Positions 27,203 to 36,516 of a DNA stretch of 60,647 nucleotides are shown piece by piece. Origin of the DNA: Vicinamibacteria bacterium (GTDB taxonomy: Bacteria; Acidobacteriota; Vicinamibacteria; Vicinamibacterales; UBA2999); assembly GCA_025938035.1 (NCBI GenBank), contig JAICQE010000004.1, positions 1-60,647 on the forward strand, given 5' to 3'. The notes under the pieces are model-generated. The model made no database searches. It worked only from the letters and a program-made list of their open reading frames with translations, and had not been told where the DNA came from. Both the position numbers and the translations under genes were made by a program. Every line of letters starts with the position of its first letter. The first letter of the stretch is position 1.

Positions 27203-28125
27203 TGCAGATCGGCTTCATCGGTCTCGGCCGGATGGGTGGCAGCATGACCCGTCGTCTGGCTGAAGCGGGCCATACGGTGGTGGCGTGGGATCGCAGCGTT
27301 GACGCCGTGCGGCGCGCGGCCACGGGAGGCGTCGCAGGGTCGTCGTCGGTGAACGATCTCGTCACACAGCTGCAGGCACCCCGCGCCGTGTGGATCATGG
27401 TTCCTGCCGGTGCGCCGACGGAAGAAACCGTCAGCTCACTCGGATCCCTCCTGTCCGCGGGCGACGTGGTCATCGACGGCGGCAACACGCATTTCAAGGA
27501 CGACGTCCGGCGGGCCCGGATGCTTGCCGCACAGGGGATCGACTACGTCGATGTTGGCACCTCCGGCGGTGTGTGGGGTGCGGAGCGTGGCTACTGCCTG
27601 ATGATTGGCGGCACACCCCAGGCCGTGGATCGCCTGACACCAGTGTTCGAGGCGCTCGCGCCGACGCGCGAGGGGTACCTGCACTGCGGCCCGTCGGGCG
27701 CCGGCCACTTCGTCAAGATGATCCACAACGGCATCGAGTACGGGCTGATGCAGTCGTACGCGGAGGGCTTCGACATCCTTCGGAATGCGGACAGTCCGGC
27801 GCTGCCCGCCGACCACCGCTATACCTTCGACCTGGCAGCGATTGCCGAGGTGTGGCGTCACGGGAGCGTGGTCAGCTCGTGGCTGCTCGATCTGGCGGCG
27901 ATCGCTTTGCGGAAGGATCCACGCCTCGAAGGATTCACCGGAACCGTTGGTGATTCCGGCGAGGGCCGCTGGACCGTCGCCGCCGCCATCGAGGAAGACG
28001 TGCCGGCGAACGTGCTGACCACCGCGTTGTTCACACGGTTCCGCTCACGGCGCGATCACACCTTCGCCGAGAAGCTGCTGTCGGCGCTCCGCGCCCAATT
28101 CGGCGGTCATGCCGAGCCGCGCTGA
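27202..28125 (+). CDS. gnd: 6-phosphogluconate dehydrogenase (decarboxylating), short form
   Basis: This enzyme oxidises 6-phosphogluconate to ribulose-5-phosphate and CO2. The 307-residue form matches the short GndA/YqeC-like subfamily. It has [23 protein letters not shown] (Rossmann), [14 protein letters not shown], and the catalytic [22 protein letters not shown] with Lys. Short forms often prefer NAD; this is not readable here. ATG 27202 uses the last base of the preceding stop, and the end overlaps zwf by 17 bases. Confidence 0.95.
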   Translation: MQIGFIGLGRMGGSMTRRLAEAGHTVVAWDRSVDAVRRAATGGVAGSSSVNDLVTQLQAPRAVWIMVPAGAPTEETVSSLGSLLSAGDVVIDGGNTHFKDDVRRARMLAAQGIDYVDVGTSGGVWGAERGYCLMIGGTPQAVDRLTPVFEALAPTREGYLHCGPSGAGHFVKMIHNGIEYGLMQSYAEGFDILRNADSPALPADHRYTFDLAAIAEVWRHGSVVSSWLLDLAAIALRKDPRLEGFTGTVGDSGEGRWTVAAAIEEDVPANVLTTALFTRFRSRRDHTFAEKLLSALRAQFGGHAEPR

Positions 28126-29596
28126 CGACTGCATCCTGGTCATTTTCGGCGCGTCCGGCGATCTGACTCGCCGCAAGCTGCTGCCCGCGATCTACAACCT
28201 GGCGGAGGCTGGCCATTTACCAGAGCGGTTCGCCATTGTCGGCGTCGCGCGGCCGCGGATCCATTTCGACGCCTACCGCGGGCAGATGCGTGAACGCGTC
28301 GCGAACGCGGAAGGCGAGCCGCTCGACCTGGACAAATGGAGGCGCATCGAAGAACGCCTGCAGTACGTGTCGGGCGAGTTCCACGACGAGCGGCTGTATG
28401 AGGGTCTCGCCGCGACGCTGCAGGAGCTCGGGTCCCGCCACTCCATCCCGCCGAACTATCTTTTCTATCTCGCTGTCCCGCCGGATCTCTTCGCCACGGT
28501 CGCGGATCGTCTGGCGGCATCGGGGCTGGCGAAGGAGCACGACGGCTGGCGGCGCGTCATCGTCGAGAAGCCGTTCGGGTACGACCTGGAATCGGCACGA
28601 TCGCTCAACGCACGACTGATCGCAGGGTTCCGCGAGTCGCAGATCTACCGAATCGATCACTACCTCGGCAAGGAGACCGTCCAGAACATCCTCGCGTTCC
28701 GGTTCGCCAACGGCATCTTCGAGCCGATCTGGAACCGTCGTTACGTCGATCACGTGCAGATGACGGTTGCCGAGAACGAGGGGATCGGGTCGAGAGGCGC
28801 GTACTACGACAAGGCCGGCGCGCTCCGCGACATTGTCCAGAATCATATGTTCCAGCTGCTGACGCTGGTCGCGATGGAGCCTCCGATTTCGTTTGGTTCA
28901 GAGGCCGTGCGCGACGAGAAAGTCAAAGTTCTGCACGCTGTCCCCCCGCTGGCGGATGACGCGGTCGCCCACAACGTAGTGCGAGGTCAGTACGAGGGTT
29001 ATCGGCGTGAACCGAATGTCGATCCCGAGTCGCGCACCGAAACGTTCGTCGGGATGCGCCTCCAGGTGGATAACTGGCGCTGGGCCGGAGTGCCGTTCTA
29101 TCTGAGAACCGGCAAGAAGCTCGCGCGCCGGGACACTCACGTTGCCGTGCACTTCAAGCGGGCTCCGTTCATGCTGTTTCGCGATACGCCGGTTGAGTGC
29201 CTGAATCCAAATGTCCTGGAGCTGCGCATCCAGCCGGACGAGGGCATCTCGCTGTCCTTCGATGCCAAGGTGCCGGGACCGCTCGAGCGGCTCGAAACCG
29301 TGACGATGGACTTCAGTTACGCGAAGCACTTCAGGCAGGAAGCCTCGACGGGGTACGAGACGCTCCTGTTCGACGCGATGACCGGAGACCAGACGCTGTT
29401 CCACCGCATGGACATGGTCGAAGCGGGATGGGAGGTGATCGCACCGATCCTGCGCCGCTGGGCGCATGACACAAAGGGCCGACCTGAGGGCCGGCCCCTA
29501 CGACGTGAAGCGGTGCCCGAATATGGCGCCGGAACCATGGGCCCGCCTGAGGCGGACCTGCTCGTCGAACGCGACGGCCGGCAATGGCGCGGCTGA
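28109..29596 (+). CDS. zwf: Glucose-6-phosphate 1-dehydrogenase
   Basis: Zwf oxidises glucose-6-phosphate to 6-phosphogluconolactone. The 495-residue protein has the cofactor motif [11 protein letters not shown], the substrate and catalytic motif RIDHYLGKE, and the family C-terminal [22 protein letters not shown]. Between the conserved Trp (RRWAHD) and that Tyr there are about eleven more residues than in E. coli Zwf, and this stretch is coded by a palindromic element described separately. It overlaps gnd upstream and pgl downstream (13 bases). Confidence 0.96.
   Translation: MPSRADDCILVIFGASGDLTRRKLLPAIYNLAEAGHLPERFAIVGVARPRIHFDAYRGQMRERVANAEGEPLDLDKWRRIEERLQYVSGEFHDERLYEGLAATLQELGSRHSIPPNYLFYLAVPPDLFATVADRLAASGLAKEHDGWRRVIVEKPFGYDLESARSLNARLIAGFRESQIYRIDHYLGKETVQNILAFRFANGIFEPIWNRRYVDHVQMTVAENEGIGSRGAYYDKAGALRDIVQNHMFQLLTLVAMEPPISFGSEAVRDEKVKVLHAVPPLADDAVAHNVVRGQYEGYRREPNVDPESRTETFVGMRLQVDNWRWAGVPFYLRTGKKLARRDTHVAVHFKRAPFMLFRDTPVECLNPNVLELRIQPDEGISLSFDAKVPGPLERLETVTMDFSYAKHFRQEASTGYETLLFDAMTGDQTLFHRMDMVEAGWEVIAPILRRWAHDTKGRPEGRPLRREAVPEYGAGTMGPPEADLLVERDGRQWRG
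29476..29504. repeat. In-frame CTACG-class hairpin element inside zwf
   Basis: GGGCCGACC (29476-29484), loop TGAG, GGCCGGCCC (29489-29497, one mismatch) and then CTACG. It resembles hairpins at 33991 and 49890, which share a TGAA loop and CTACG trailer. It lies in coding sequence in phase and encodes [11 protein letters not shown]. Confidence 0.75.
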
Positions 29597-30315
29597 CGGT
29601 TGCGGACGACGAGGTCGACCTCGCGTCGCGCGCCGCCGAACGCATCGCACAGCTGATCGCTGATGCCGCCGCGGCACGCGGAAGCGCGATCGTCTCGCTG
29701 ACCGGAGGGACGACGCCCCGCCTGTTGTATTCAACGCTCGCGGATTCGCGGCAACCATGGCGCAACCGCATCCCCTGGACGCAGGTACAGCTGTTCTGGG
29801 GCGACGAGCGGCACGTGCCTCCGGACGATGCCGACAGCAACTACCGGATGGCGAAAGTCACGCTGCTCGACCACGTTTCGATTCCGGCCGAGCACGTGCA
29901 CCGGATGCGCGGAGAACTCCCCGACGCGCACGAAGCCGCCGCCGACTACGAGCGCACGTTGAACGATCCTTTTGATCTGATGCTTCTCGGCGTTGGCGGC
30001 GACGGCCACATCGCTTCAATCTTTCCCGGCAGCGAACTCCTCGAGTCGCCCCTCGAGCGCCCTCCGACGGTACGCCGCGTGGCCGCGATATGGGCACCCC
30101 ACCTGTCGGCGTGGCGTATCACCTTGACGCCCGATGCGATCCTGGACTCGCGCGCGATCGTCGTCCTCGTCGCCGGGACGGGAAAAGCAGACGCGGTTCG
30201 CGCCGCGCTCGATGCACCGCTGGACGTCAAGAAGTATCCCGCGCAGCTGCTCCGGAGCGCCGGCGACCGGGTGGAATGGTTCGTCGATCGGGCCGCCGCC
30301 GAACGTTTGTATTGA
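29584..30315 (+). CDS. pgl: 6-phosphogluconolactonase
   Basis: Pgl hydrolyses 6-phosphoglucono-lactone. The 243-residue protein (DevB type) has the sugar-phosphate isomerase-like motif SLTGGTTPRLLYS, the FWGDERHVPPDDADSNYRM segment, LLGVGGDGHIASIFPGS with the catalytic His, and the end VVLVAGTGKADAV. It starts inside the last codons of zwf and completes the oxidative branch of the pentose phosphate pathway in this operon. Confidence 0.94.
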   Translation: MARLTVADDEVDLASRAAERIAQLIADAAAARGSAIVSLTGGTTPRLLYSTLADSRQPWRNRIPWTQVQLFWGDERHVPPDDADSNYRMAKVTLLDHVSIPAEHVHRMRGELPDAHEAAADYERTLNDPFDLMLLGVGGDGHIASIFPGSELLESPLERPPTVRRVAAIWAPHLSAWRITLTPDAILDSRAIVVLVAGTGKADAVRAALDAPLDVKKYPAQLLRSAGDRVEWFVDRAAAERLY

Positions 30316-30333
30316 GAACGATTCGAACGATTC
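30316..30333. repeat. Tandem 9-bp duplication
   Basis: GAACGATTC occurs twice back to back just after the pgl stop, between convergent pgl and the kinase gene. It is the smallest of the intergenic tandem arrays. Confidence 0.7.
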
Positions 30334-33016
30334 AGGGAACGAGCCGCTTCAACTCTTCGACCCAGTTCAGGACGACATTGAAGCGCTGCGAGTTGGTCGT
30401 AGACGGTTCGATCATCAGAAACCGTCCGTCGGCGGCAACGTCGTAGGTGCGCGGGGTATTCGGCTCCCACGGGACGAACCCGCCTTCGAACAGCACGCGC
30501 GGCGCCTCGAAGCGCATCGGCGCGATCGATAACAGCGCCGCCGCCATCAGCTTCGTCCCTTCCTGGTAGAAGAGCTCCTTGCCGTCGCGTGCCCAGACAG
30601 GGTCGTGACCGCCCGCCGACGACACGCGGACCGGCGAGCCGGGTCCCGGGAACGGGCGCACCCAGATTTCGTCCGGGCCTGTCGTGTCGGCCACGAACGC
30701 GACCCACTTCCCGTCCGGCGAAAAGGCGGGATTGATTTCCGCGAACGGCGTCTGCAGCCATGGCGTGCTTTTTCCGCCGGCCGTGACGGGATGGATCCAG
30801 AGGTCCGATCGCGTCGCGTCGCCGAGCGCCTGATACATCACGACTCCCTCTCGCGACCAGTCGAAGTTGGTCTTGTCACGGTCGTTCGCGACGAGGCGGC
30901 TCGGCTCGACGGCGCTGCCATCCGCGACGACGGTGAACAGGTTTCGCGTCGGACCGTCGCGTGTGGTCGAGAACGCAATGCGGGACGCGTCCGGCGACCA
31001 CGTCGGGAACGTGTTGTGAGCGTTGAACGTGATCTTGTACGGCTGCGCCGCGCCTGCCATGTCATAAATCCAGACGTGGCCTTCCTGCGCCGGGCCGATA
31101 GTGGCCGCGAAACGGCGGCCATCCGGTGAAATACGCGGGTATCTCGGGTACTCGAGCTCCGCCGGACTGACCCGCGCAAGCAGCTTCCCGTCGCGGCCCC
31201 TCCAAATAAAGCGGCTGACGTAATTAACCGTGCTTCCCGGAATATACGTAAGGGTCCCATCGCGGCTGACGCCGAAGTTCGCAATCGAGGCCTTGGTAAT
31301 GATTCCGTTCAGTAGAGGCACGGCCGGTCCAGCGGTTGCGAGTTGCGCGGAATCGAAGCGGACGCCGGTCAGCACACTCCCCTGAACGTAGAGGAGATAT
31401 CCATCGCGCACATAGCGGGGAGAGACCCCACTGTCGATGACGATCTTGTGTTCGCCCGACGCCAGCGCGCGAGCGGCAATGGCGAGACGGGAATTGTCGT
31501 TCGTCGCGATTCGAACGACAAAGACCGCGGTGGCACCGTCCGGGAGGAGTTCAGGAGACAGATAGTCCTGTTCTCCGGTCTTGGTATCGGGTGCCGCGAC
31601 CAGGGCCGGAGCACCACCGCCGGCTGCGATCCGAAACAGGCCGCCCTTCGGGCCCGGGCGCGTATACAGAATCGTGTCGGCGTGTCCCCAACTGATCCCG
31701 CTGCCATCGGATACGTCGGCGAGCGCCGTCAGGACACGCGCCTCGATAGCGAGCTTGTACAGTTTCCCTGATTTGAAGAAGGCGATATGCGAGCCATCCG
31801 GTGAAAACGACGCATGGGTCGCACCCTCCGTCTGCGCGAGCGCGACGCTCTCTCCCGTATCCAGGCTGCGGATGTCGAGCGCGTTCGCGCTTCCGTGCCT
31901 CGCGTGATAGACGATGCGCGTGCCCTCCGGGGAAATCACGAGGTTGACACCGGCGGGGCCGACGGTCAGCGCCGCATCCGGCGGCGGCGTGACATCGAAT
32001 CGAACGACCCGCGGCGGATCCGGCCGCCTGGCGAACCACGTGCCCGCGGCTGCCAGGACTGCGGCAAGGAGCACGGCGGCCGCGCCGCCGATCATCCAGA
32101 CGCCCGATCGTGGCAATCGCGTCGCCCTTGGTGCCGCAGTTGAAACGGGCGCCGTCAGGTCGTTCAGGACGAACAACGCCGCGCCGGCGTCGACGACGCG
32201 CTTTCCCCGTTCTTTTTCGAGACACCGCTGGATGAACACGCGCAGAGCCGGCGGCAACGCGGCAGGAAGCTTCGCCCAGTCCGGTTCCGCGCGCAGCACT
32301 GCCGCCATGGTGTCGGCGATGTCGCCGCCCTCGAAGGGACGCGTGCCGGTCAGCATCTCGTAAAGCACGCAGCCAAACGCCCACATATCGCTGCGCTTGT
32401 CGGCAGGCCGTCCTTTTGCCTGCTCCGGTGCCATGTATGCGGCCGTCCCGAGAATGGTGCCCACGCCCGTCATCACCGGTGACGTCAGCGTCGGCGAGAT
32501 GGTGTGAGATGAGTGCGCGGTCGATCCGGACGCGCGGTCCGCAAGCTTGGCAAGACCGAAGTCGAGCACCTTCACGGCGCCCGCAGTGGTGATCTTGATG
32601 TTCGCCGGCTTCAGATCGCGATGGATGATCCCCTGATCGTGCGCGGCCTCGAGCGCCTCCGCGATCTGGCCTGCGATCGGCACCGCCTCGTCGAGCGGCA
32701 GCGGACCGCGCGAAATCCGCTCCGCCAGGGTATCGCCCTCCACGAGCTCGAGGATGAGCGCGCGCGTATTCGCGGATTCTTCGAAGCCGTAGATCTGGGC
32801 GATGTGCGGATGATTGAGCGCGGCGAGAACCTGCGCTTCGCGCTCGAATCTGGCAAGCCGGTCGCGATCGGTGGCGAGATGCTCCGGCAGGACCTTGACG
32901 GCGACCTCGCGGTGGAGTTTCGTGTCCCGCGCGCGGTACACCTCGCCCATGCCGCCGGCGCCAAGCGGTGAGACGACCTCGTATGGGCCGACGCGGGTGC
33001 CCGACGCAAGAACCAT
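30332..33016 (-). CDS. Ser/Thr protein kinase with TolB-like propeller
   Basis: The protein (about 894 residues from ATG 33016; an earlier frame start at 33055 is possible) has an N-terminal Hanks kinase: glycine loop [38 protein letters not shown] and MAPEQAKG, all intact. A transmembrane helix ([22 protein letters not shown]) near residue 320 separates it from a C-terminal extracytoplasmic domain with repeated [19 protein letters not shown] and [11 protein letters not shown] blades of a TolB/WD40-like propeller. It is a receptor-type kinase typical of Acidobacteria and converges on the pentose phosphate operon. Confidence 0.93.
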   Translation of the reverse strand: MVLASGTRVGPYEVVSPLGAGGMGEVYRARDTKLHREVAVKVLPEHLATDRDRLARFEREAQVLAALNHPHIAQIYGFEESANTRALILELVEGDTLAERISRGPLPLDEAVPIAGQIAEALEAAHDQGIIHRDLKPANIKITTAGAVKVLDFGLAKLADRASGSTAHSSHTISPTLTSPVMTGVGTILGTAAYMAPEQAKGRPADKRSDMWAFGCVLYEMLTGTRPFEGGDIADTMAAVLRAEPDWAKLPAALPPALRVFIQRCLEKERGKRVVDAGAALFVLNDLTAPVSTAAPRATRLPRSGVWMIGGAAAVLLAAVLAAAGTWFARRPDPPRVVRFDVTPPPDAALTVGPAGVNLVISPEGTRIVYHARHGSANALDIRSLDTGESVALAQTEGATHASFSPDGSHIAFFKSGKLYKLAIEARVLTALADVSDGSGISWGHADTILYTRPGPKGGLFRIAAGGGAPALVAAPDTKTGEQDYLSPELLPDGATAVFVVRIATNDNSRLAIAARALASGEHKIVIDSGVSPRYVRDGYLLYVQGSVLTGVRFDSAQLATAGPAVPLLNGIITKASIANFGVSRDGTLTYIPGSTVNYVSRFIWRGRDGKLLARVSPAELEYPRYPRISPDGRRFAATIGPAQEGHVWIYDMAGAAQPYKITFNAHNTFPTWSPDASRIAFSTTRDGPTRNLFTVVADGSAVEPSRLVANDRDKTNFDWSREGVVMYQALGDATRSDLWIHPVTAGGKSTPWLQTPFAEINPAFSPDGKWVAFVADTTGPDEIWVRPFPGPGSPVRVSSAGGHDPVWARDGKELFYQEGTKLMAAALLSIAPMRFEAPRVLFEGGFVPWEPNTPRTYDVAADGRFLMIEPSTTNSQRFNVVLNWVEELKRLVP

Positions 33017-33189
33017 GTCTGGGGAAAGGCCGCGCGAATTATATGCGCCCGACACAACTCACCGGTACGCAGCAATCACACAACGACCGCCACGAGCGAC
33101 GCGCAGACAATGCGCGGTGCGTGGGCCGTGGACGCTGATTCGTGCCGGGATTCGCAGCGGCACGACATGCGCATGCCATCGAAGCGACG

Positions 33190-33381
33190 ATGCTACGATT
33201 GAAACGGACGCGGCGGGAGATGCTTGCCGACAAGCTCCCGGACACAGCAAACCTCGCGCCCGGAGCGCTGGTGTTCGCGCAGTTCCTGGCGGCGAGTTTT
33301 TCGATTGCTCTTCTGATTCCCGGAATGGCCCTTCGGACTTTGATTATGGCCGTTGCACTTCATTTCGCCGAGCCCGTCTGA
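33190..33381 (+). CDS. Small membrane protein of unknown function
   Basis: The product is 63 residues, beginning MLRLKRTRREMLADKLPDT, then a hydrophobic stretch (LVFAQFLAASFSIALLIPGMALRTLIMAVALHF) long enough for one or two membrane spans. ATG 33190 is preferred to a start at 33142. Its TGA overlaps the ATG of a second, broken small gene (TGATG). The region between the kinase start and this gene has no other feature that I can see. Confidence 0.55.
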   Translation: MLRLKRTRREMLADKLPDTANLAPGALVFAQFLAASFSIALLIPGMALRTLIMAVALHFAEPV

Positions 33382-33487
33382 TGGAAACCAACCTGCTTAT
33401 CATCTTCGGCTGGCTGCTTTCAGTGTGATCCTCTTTGTCGTCGACATCCTGGGCCGCCGGCAGGAGCGGAAACAACGAAGCAGATAA
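33381..33487 (+). pseudogene. Frameshifted small membrane protein gene
   Basis: ATG 33381 gives METNLLIIFGWLLSV and a stop at 33428. In the -1 frame, GTG 33425 continues with ILFVVDILGRRQERKQRSR to a TAA at 33487. The two halves together look like one small membrane protein with a basic tail. Either a base was gained or lost near 33423, or the assembly has an error; no slippery sequence for programmed shifting is visible. It is coupled to the upstream gene through TGATG. Confidence 0.5.
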
Positions 33488-33498
33488 TCACGCCGACG

Positions 33499-33978
33499 CT
33501 ACTTCTTCCGCGCCGGATCGTTTGCCGGATCGACGTAGGTGGTCCCGGACGGCCCGGTTCCGGTGATCTGGATCGTCACCCCTTCGGTGCGCGTCATGGC
33601 GAAATGATTCGCGTTCGGCGGTTCCGTATAGACGCTGCCCGCTGGCAGCATCTTCAGTGCCTGTTCGTCGAACTTCGGTCCGTAACCGAAGTACCACGTG
33701 CCCGAGATGACGGTCGCGACGCGATCGTCGGGATGCGCGTGCGCGTCGATCTTCGTGTTCGGGCCGACGCGAAGGAGCATGGTGTAGAGTCCGGGCTTCG
33801 CCGGATCGCCCTTCAGAATCACGGTCTGCGTTCCCGAGACGCCTGACGTGCCGGCACCGCCGGCAGCGGGAGCCGGCCATTTCACCTCGGACGGCGTCGT
33901 CCGCAGTTCGCCTGCGCCCTGTGCACCCAGCGAGACGGCCGAGAGAACAACCAGCAGCACTCGAATGGCGTATTTCAT
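33499..33978 (-). CDS. Secreted cupin-domain protein
   Basis: The 159-residue protein has a signal peptide (MKYAIRVLLVVLSAVSLGAQ) and a cupin fold. Cupin motif 1 reads KIDAHAHPDDRVATVISGTWYFGYG, motif 2 reads PAGSVYTEPPNANHFAMT, so the metal-binding His set (HAH, later H) is present. Many such proteins sense or bind small molecules in the periplasm. A short hairpin repeat separates it from the TVP38 gene upstream. The function is unknown. Confidence 0.8.
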   Translation of the reverse strand: MKYAIRVLLVVLSAVSLGAQGAGELRTTPSEVKWPAPAAGGAGTSGVSGTQTVILKGDPAKPGLYTMLLRVGPNTKIDAHAHPDDRVATVISGTWYFGYGPKFDEQALKMLPAGSVYTEPPNANHFAMTRTEGVTIQITGTGPSGTTYVDPANDPARKK

Positions 33979-33990
33979 ATGCCTGCTCCG

Positions 33991-34013
33991 TCCGCCTGAA
34001 GGCGGAAGCTACG
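33991..34013. repeat. CTACG-class hairpin element
   Basis: TCCGCC (33991-33996), TGAA loop, GGCGGA (34001-34006), then AGCTACG. It matches the copy at 49890-49913 over more than 20 bp. Read on the minus strand it supplies the TAG stop of the TVP38-family gene. Confidence 0.8.
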
Positions 34014-34626
34014 TGACACCGCCCTCTTGAGCCATCGCTTTCTTCGCGGCGCGTCCGATCAGATGCGTGGCGGCGAAGGTCGCCATCAACCCCACGACCA
34101 TCATCGCGTAGTACTCCGTTCCGCGGGGTGGTGAAACGCCGGCCGCGATGCGCGTCACATCGCCGGCAACCTTCCCGTAATAGGCATACATGACAATGGC
34201 CGGGAACATACCTGTCAACGCAACGAGATACTGGCGAAAGCTGACGCCGCTCAGCGACAGCGCATAGTTCAGGAGGTTGTATGGCACCAGCGGCGACAGG
34301 CGCAGCAGGAACATGATCCATGCCGCGTTCTCCCGGACGACCGCGCGGCGCGTCGCCGCCACGCGCGGGTCGCGATCGATCCAGCGCAACACGCGGGACC
34401 GGCCCAGCGGCCCGGCCACCGCGTACACGGCCGACGCTCCGAGCGAGGCGCCGATGAAGGTCAGGAGCGTCCCGCGCCAGAGGCCGAAGACCGCGCCGGC
34501 GGAAAACGTCAGGACAAACGCCGGGGCGAGCGTAATCGCCGCAACGACGTAGAGAAGGATGAACAGGACCGGTCCCCAGCTGCCAAGATCTGCAAGTTGC
34601 CGCACCAGGGGCGCAATCCACTCCAT
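34009..34626 (-). CDS. TVP38/TMEM64 (VTT domain) family membrane protein
   Basis: The 205-residue polytopic protein has the VTT/SNARE-associated domain: APAFVLTFSAGAVFGLWRGTLLTFIGASLGASAVYAVAGPLG, then FLLRLSPLVPYNLLNYALSLSGVSFRQYL. Members are inner-membrane proteins related to DedA, some of which act as lipid or undecaprenyl-phosphate carriers. The last codons are provided by a repeat element. The start ATG shares a base with the stop of the preceding gene. Confidence 0.88.
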   Translation of the reverse strand: MEWIAPLVRQLADLGSWGPVLFILLYVVAAITLAPAFVLTFSAGAVFGLWRGTLLTFIGASLGASAVYAVAGPLGRSRVLRWIDRDPRVAATRRAVVRENAAWIMFLLRLSPLVPYNLLNYALSLSGVSFRQYLVALTGMFPAIVMYAYYGKVAGDVTRIAAGVSPPRGTEYYAMMVVGLMATFAATHLIGRAAKKAMAQEGGVT

Positions 34627-35306
34627 CAGGAAGCTTCAGACGTAGGGGGTGGTGGTTGTTGTTCCACGGCCCGCCGGCGGCCGCGCCGGCGGCGACGGGC
34701 GAATACGCGCGCCAGCCGTTCGAGCGCCTCGCCGGCCTGCTGCAGCCCGGCGGTGATCTGATCGGCGTCGGTCCACGCGGCGGGGTTCAGGCGTTCGGCC
34801 AGCGCGTGGAGGGTGACGCGACGCGCCGGATCGCTGATCCGCTTGTCGATGCGCTCGCGGATGGCGCCGTACCACTCGGTCAGGAACGCGACCTGTTCGT
34901 CCGGCGTTGCTCCGGCAATCGTCGAGGGCACAGGCTTCGGACGGTCGGCAGTCTCACGCGCCGGGTCCGGTGCACCGGCGGGCGCAGCCCGCGCCGGCGA
35001 AACGGCAGGCGCCGCAGCGGCCGCGCCATCGCTCGCCTTCGGCCGCCGGCGGCGCTGCTCGATCGCTGGCTCGATGATCTGCTGATTGTCCCGGATCACC
35101 TTCCATTCGAACGCGATGTCAGGATGTTGTGCTTCGATTTCCCGCAGCACGGCCGGCTCCAGCGGCTCCCGACCAACGCGAACGCCGCCCGGGGTGCGAA
35201 ACGCATAGAGGATGCGCGTCCGCTGCCGGTTCCCGTCGCGGAACCAGTGCATGAGGTACGTGGTCTCGTACCCACGCTTGTCGCGAATCACGCGCAGGAA
35301 AGGCAC
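34626..35306 (-). CDS. Conserved-looking protein of unknown function
   Basis: This 226-residue protein starts MPFLRVIRDKRGYETTYLMHWFRDGNRQRTRILYAFRTPGG, a basic beta-rich N-terminal domain, followed by an Ala/Pro-rich linker (about residues 90-125) and a C-terminal helical region ending in a polybasic run RRRRRGRRRAVEQQPPPP. I do not recognise the family. It lies 6 bases after the stop of the nuclease-like gene and overlaps the TVP38 gene start, so it is part of that operon. Confidence 0.65.
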   Translation of the reverse strand: MPFLRVIRDKRGYETTYLMHWFRDGNRQRTRILYAFRTPGGVRVGREPLEPAVLREIEAQHPDIAFEWKVIRDNQQIIEPAIEQRRRRPKASDGAAAAAPAVSPARAAPAGAPDPARETADRPKPVPSTIAGATPDEQVAFLTEWYGAIRERIDKRISDPARRVTLHALAERLNPAAWTDADQITAGLQQAGEALERLARVFARRRRRGRRRAVEQQPPPPTSEAS

Positions 35307-35312
35307 GGCGGC

Positions 35313-35960
35313 CTACCGGCGCTTCTGTGTTCTGGTGGAACGAGCCGCGGGTTTTGCAGCCTTGGCGGTCCCGCGCCGTGCGGGGGCTGCCTTCGCCTTG
35401 GCGGTGGCGGCTGGTTTCCGCCGCGCGGGCGCAGCCGCCGCCGGCCGCCGCGCGCTCCTCGCCGCTGGCGGCGCCGCGCTGCGGGTACGAGGGACAGCCG
35501 CAGCTTTCGCCGGCCTCGCCGGAACTTTCGGCTCCGGGCCCTGCCGCTGCACCAGCGTAAAGCGGATCTGATCGCCGAACGAGCTGTAGCTCCACAGCTC
35601 GGAGACCGGAATCTGCAGGTCCGTGAACAACCGCCGCGCGGTGTCGACCGACCCCGCGGGAACGTACAGGTGGAACGGGACGCGGAGGCGCGAGAACGCG
35701 CCCCACTGCGACATCGCCTCGAGGTGGTTGATCGATTCGGTCGTTTCGACCTCGACGACGCCGAGCAGCCGGCGGGTCTTTTCCGAAGACTGCAGGACGA
35801 GGTCGGGAAACCAGGGAGGCGGGTCGCCTACCGGGGCGTTCTGTTCGTGGCCGGGGTTGATTGCCGTCTCGAACTTCCTCTTGTATTTCGCCTGTAGCAG
35901 CCGGATGACGCGATCGTGCTCGAGCTGCTCGCGGACCGGCCGCACGAGAATCGGGCTCAA
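35313..35960 (-). CDS. PD-(D/E)xK-like protein with histone H1-like tail
   Basis: The start is probably TTG 35960, preceded by GGAGG with a 5-base gap; a longer upstream frame lacks this. The 215-residue product has an N-terminal domain of about 140 residues with FPDLVLQ (Pro-Asp at 52-53) and LGVVEVETTES (Glu-Val-Glu at 70-72), spaced as in PD-(D/E)xK folds although the Lys is replaced by Glu. The last 70 residues are Ala, Lys, Arg and Pro only, as in histone H1-like and AlgP tails. A DNA-associated role is plausible; nuclease activity is uncertain. Confidence 0.55.
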   Translation of the reverse strand: MSPILVRPVREQLEHDRVIRLLQAKYKRKFETAINPGHEQNAPVGDPPPWFPDLVLQSSEKTRRLLGVVEVETTESINHLEAMSQWGAFSRLRVPFHLYVPAGSVDTARRLFTDLQIPVSELWSYSSFGDQIRFTLVQRQGPEPKVPARPAKAAAVPRTRSAAPPAARSARRPAAAAPARRKPAATAKAKAAPARRGTAKAAKPAARSTRTQKRR

Positions 35961-36114
35961 TACAACCTCCGGCGAGTGTACATAACGGTACCCAGACCCT
36001 CTGGCGGCTGAAAACGGGCCAGAAAGCTGGCGAAGACGGGTGAATATAGCACTTTTCCAGCAAACCCTGACGGGCTGGGAAACCAAACCGGCGCGTTAAT
36101 GTCAGAATGGCCAG

Positions 36115-36516
36115 GTGCTTGGCGACAGCTCGACGGCGCCGCGCGTCCTGATTGTCGACGACGACGGGGCGACGGCGGATTCGTTTTCGCGAACGCTTCG
36201 TCTGGAAGGGTACGAAGTGTGGGCCGGGCTGTCCGCGGAGGAAGGGTTGACCCTTGCCCAGACTCACCAGCCACACGCCGTCGTGCTCGACCTGCGGATG
36301 CCGTTGACGAGCGGTCTGCAGTTCCTTCGCGCGATTCGGGCGATTGACGGCCTGGCCACCACCCCGGTCGCCATCGTGACCGGCGACTATGGGCTCGATG
36401 ACGAGGTCCGCGACGAAATCAGGGCGTTGGGGGCGGAACTGCGCTTCAAGCCGATCTGGATCGAGGAGCTCGTCACGCTCGCCCGCGAGCTCCTCCGTGT
36501 CCCAGTCAAACCCTAA
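36115..36516 (+). CDS. Single-domain response regulator
   Basis: This 133-residue receiver domain has VLIVDDD at the N-terminus (acidic pocket), the phosphorylated Asp in AVVLDLRMP, a Thr-type switch in AIVTGD and the conserved Lys in LRFKPIW. There is no output domain. GTG 36115 starts it; its stop is adjacent to the GTG of hemE, so the two are read together. No histidine kinase gene is nearby. Confidence 0.88.
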   Translation: MLGDSSTAPRVLIVDDDGATADSFSRTLRLEGYEVWAGLSAEEGLTLAQTHQPHAVVLDLRMPLTSGLQFLRAIRAIDGLATTPVAIVTGDYGLDDEVRDEIRALGAELRFKPIWIEELVTLARELLRVPVKP

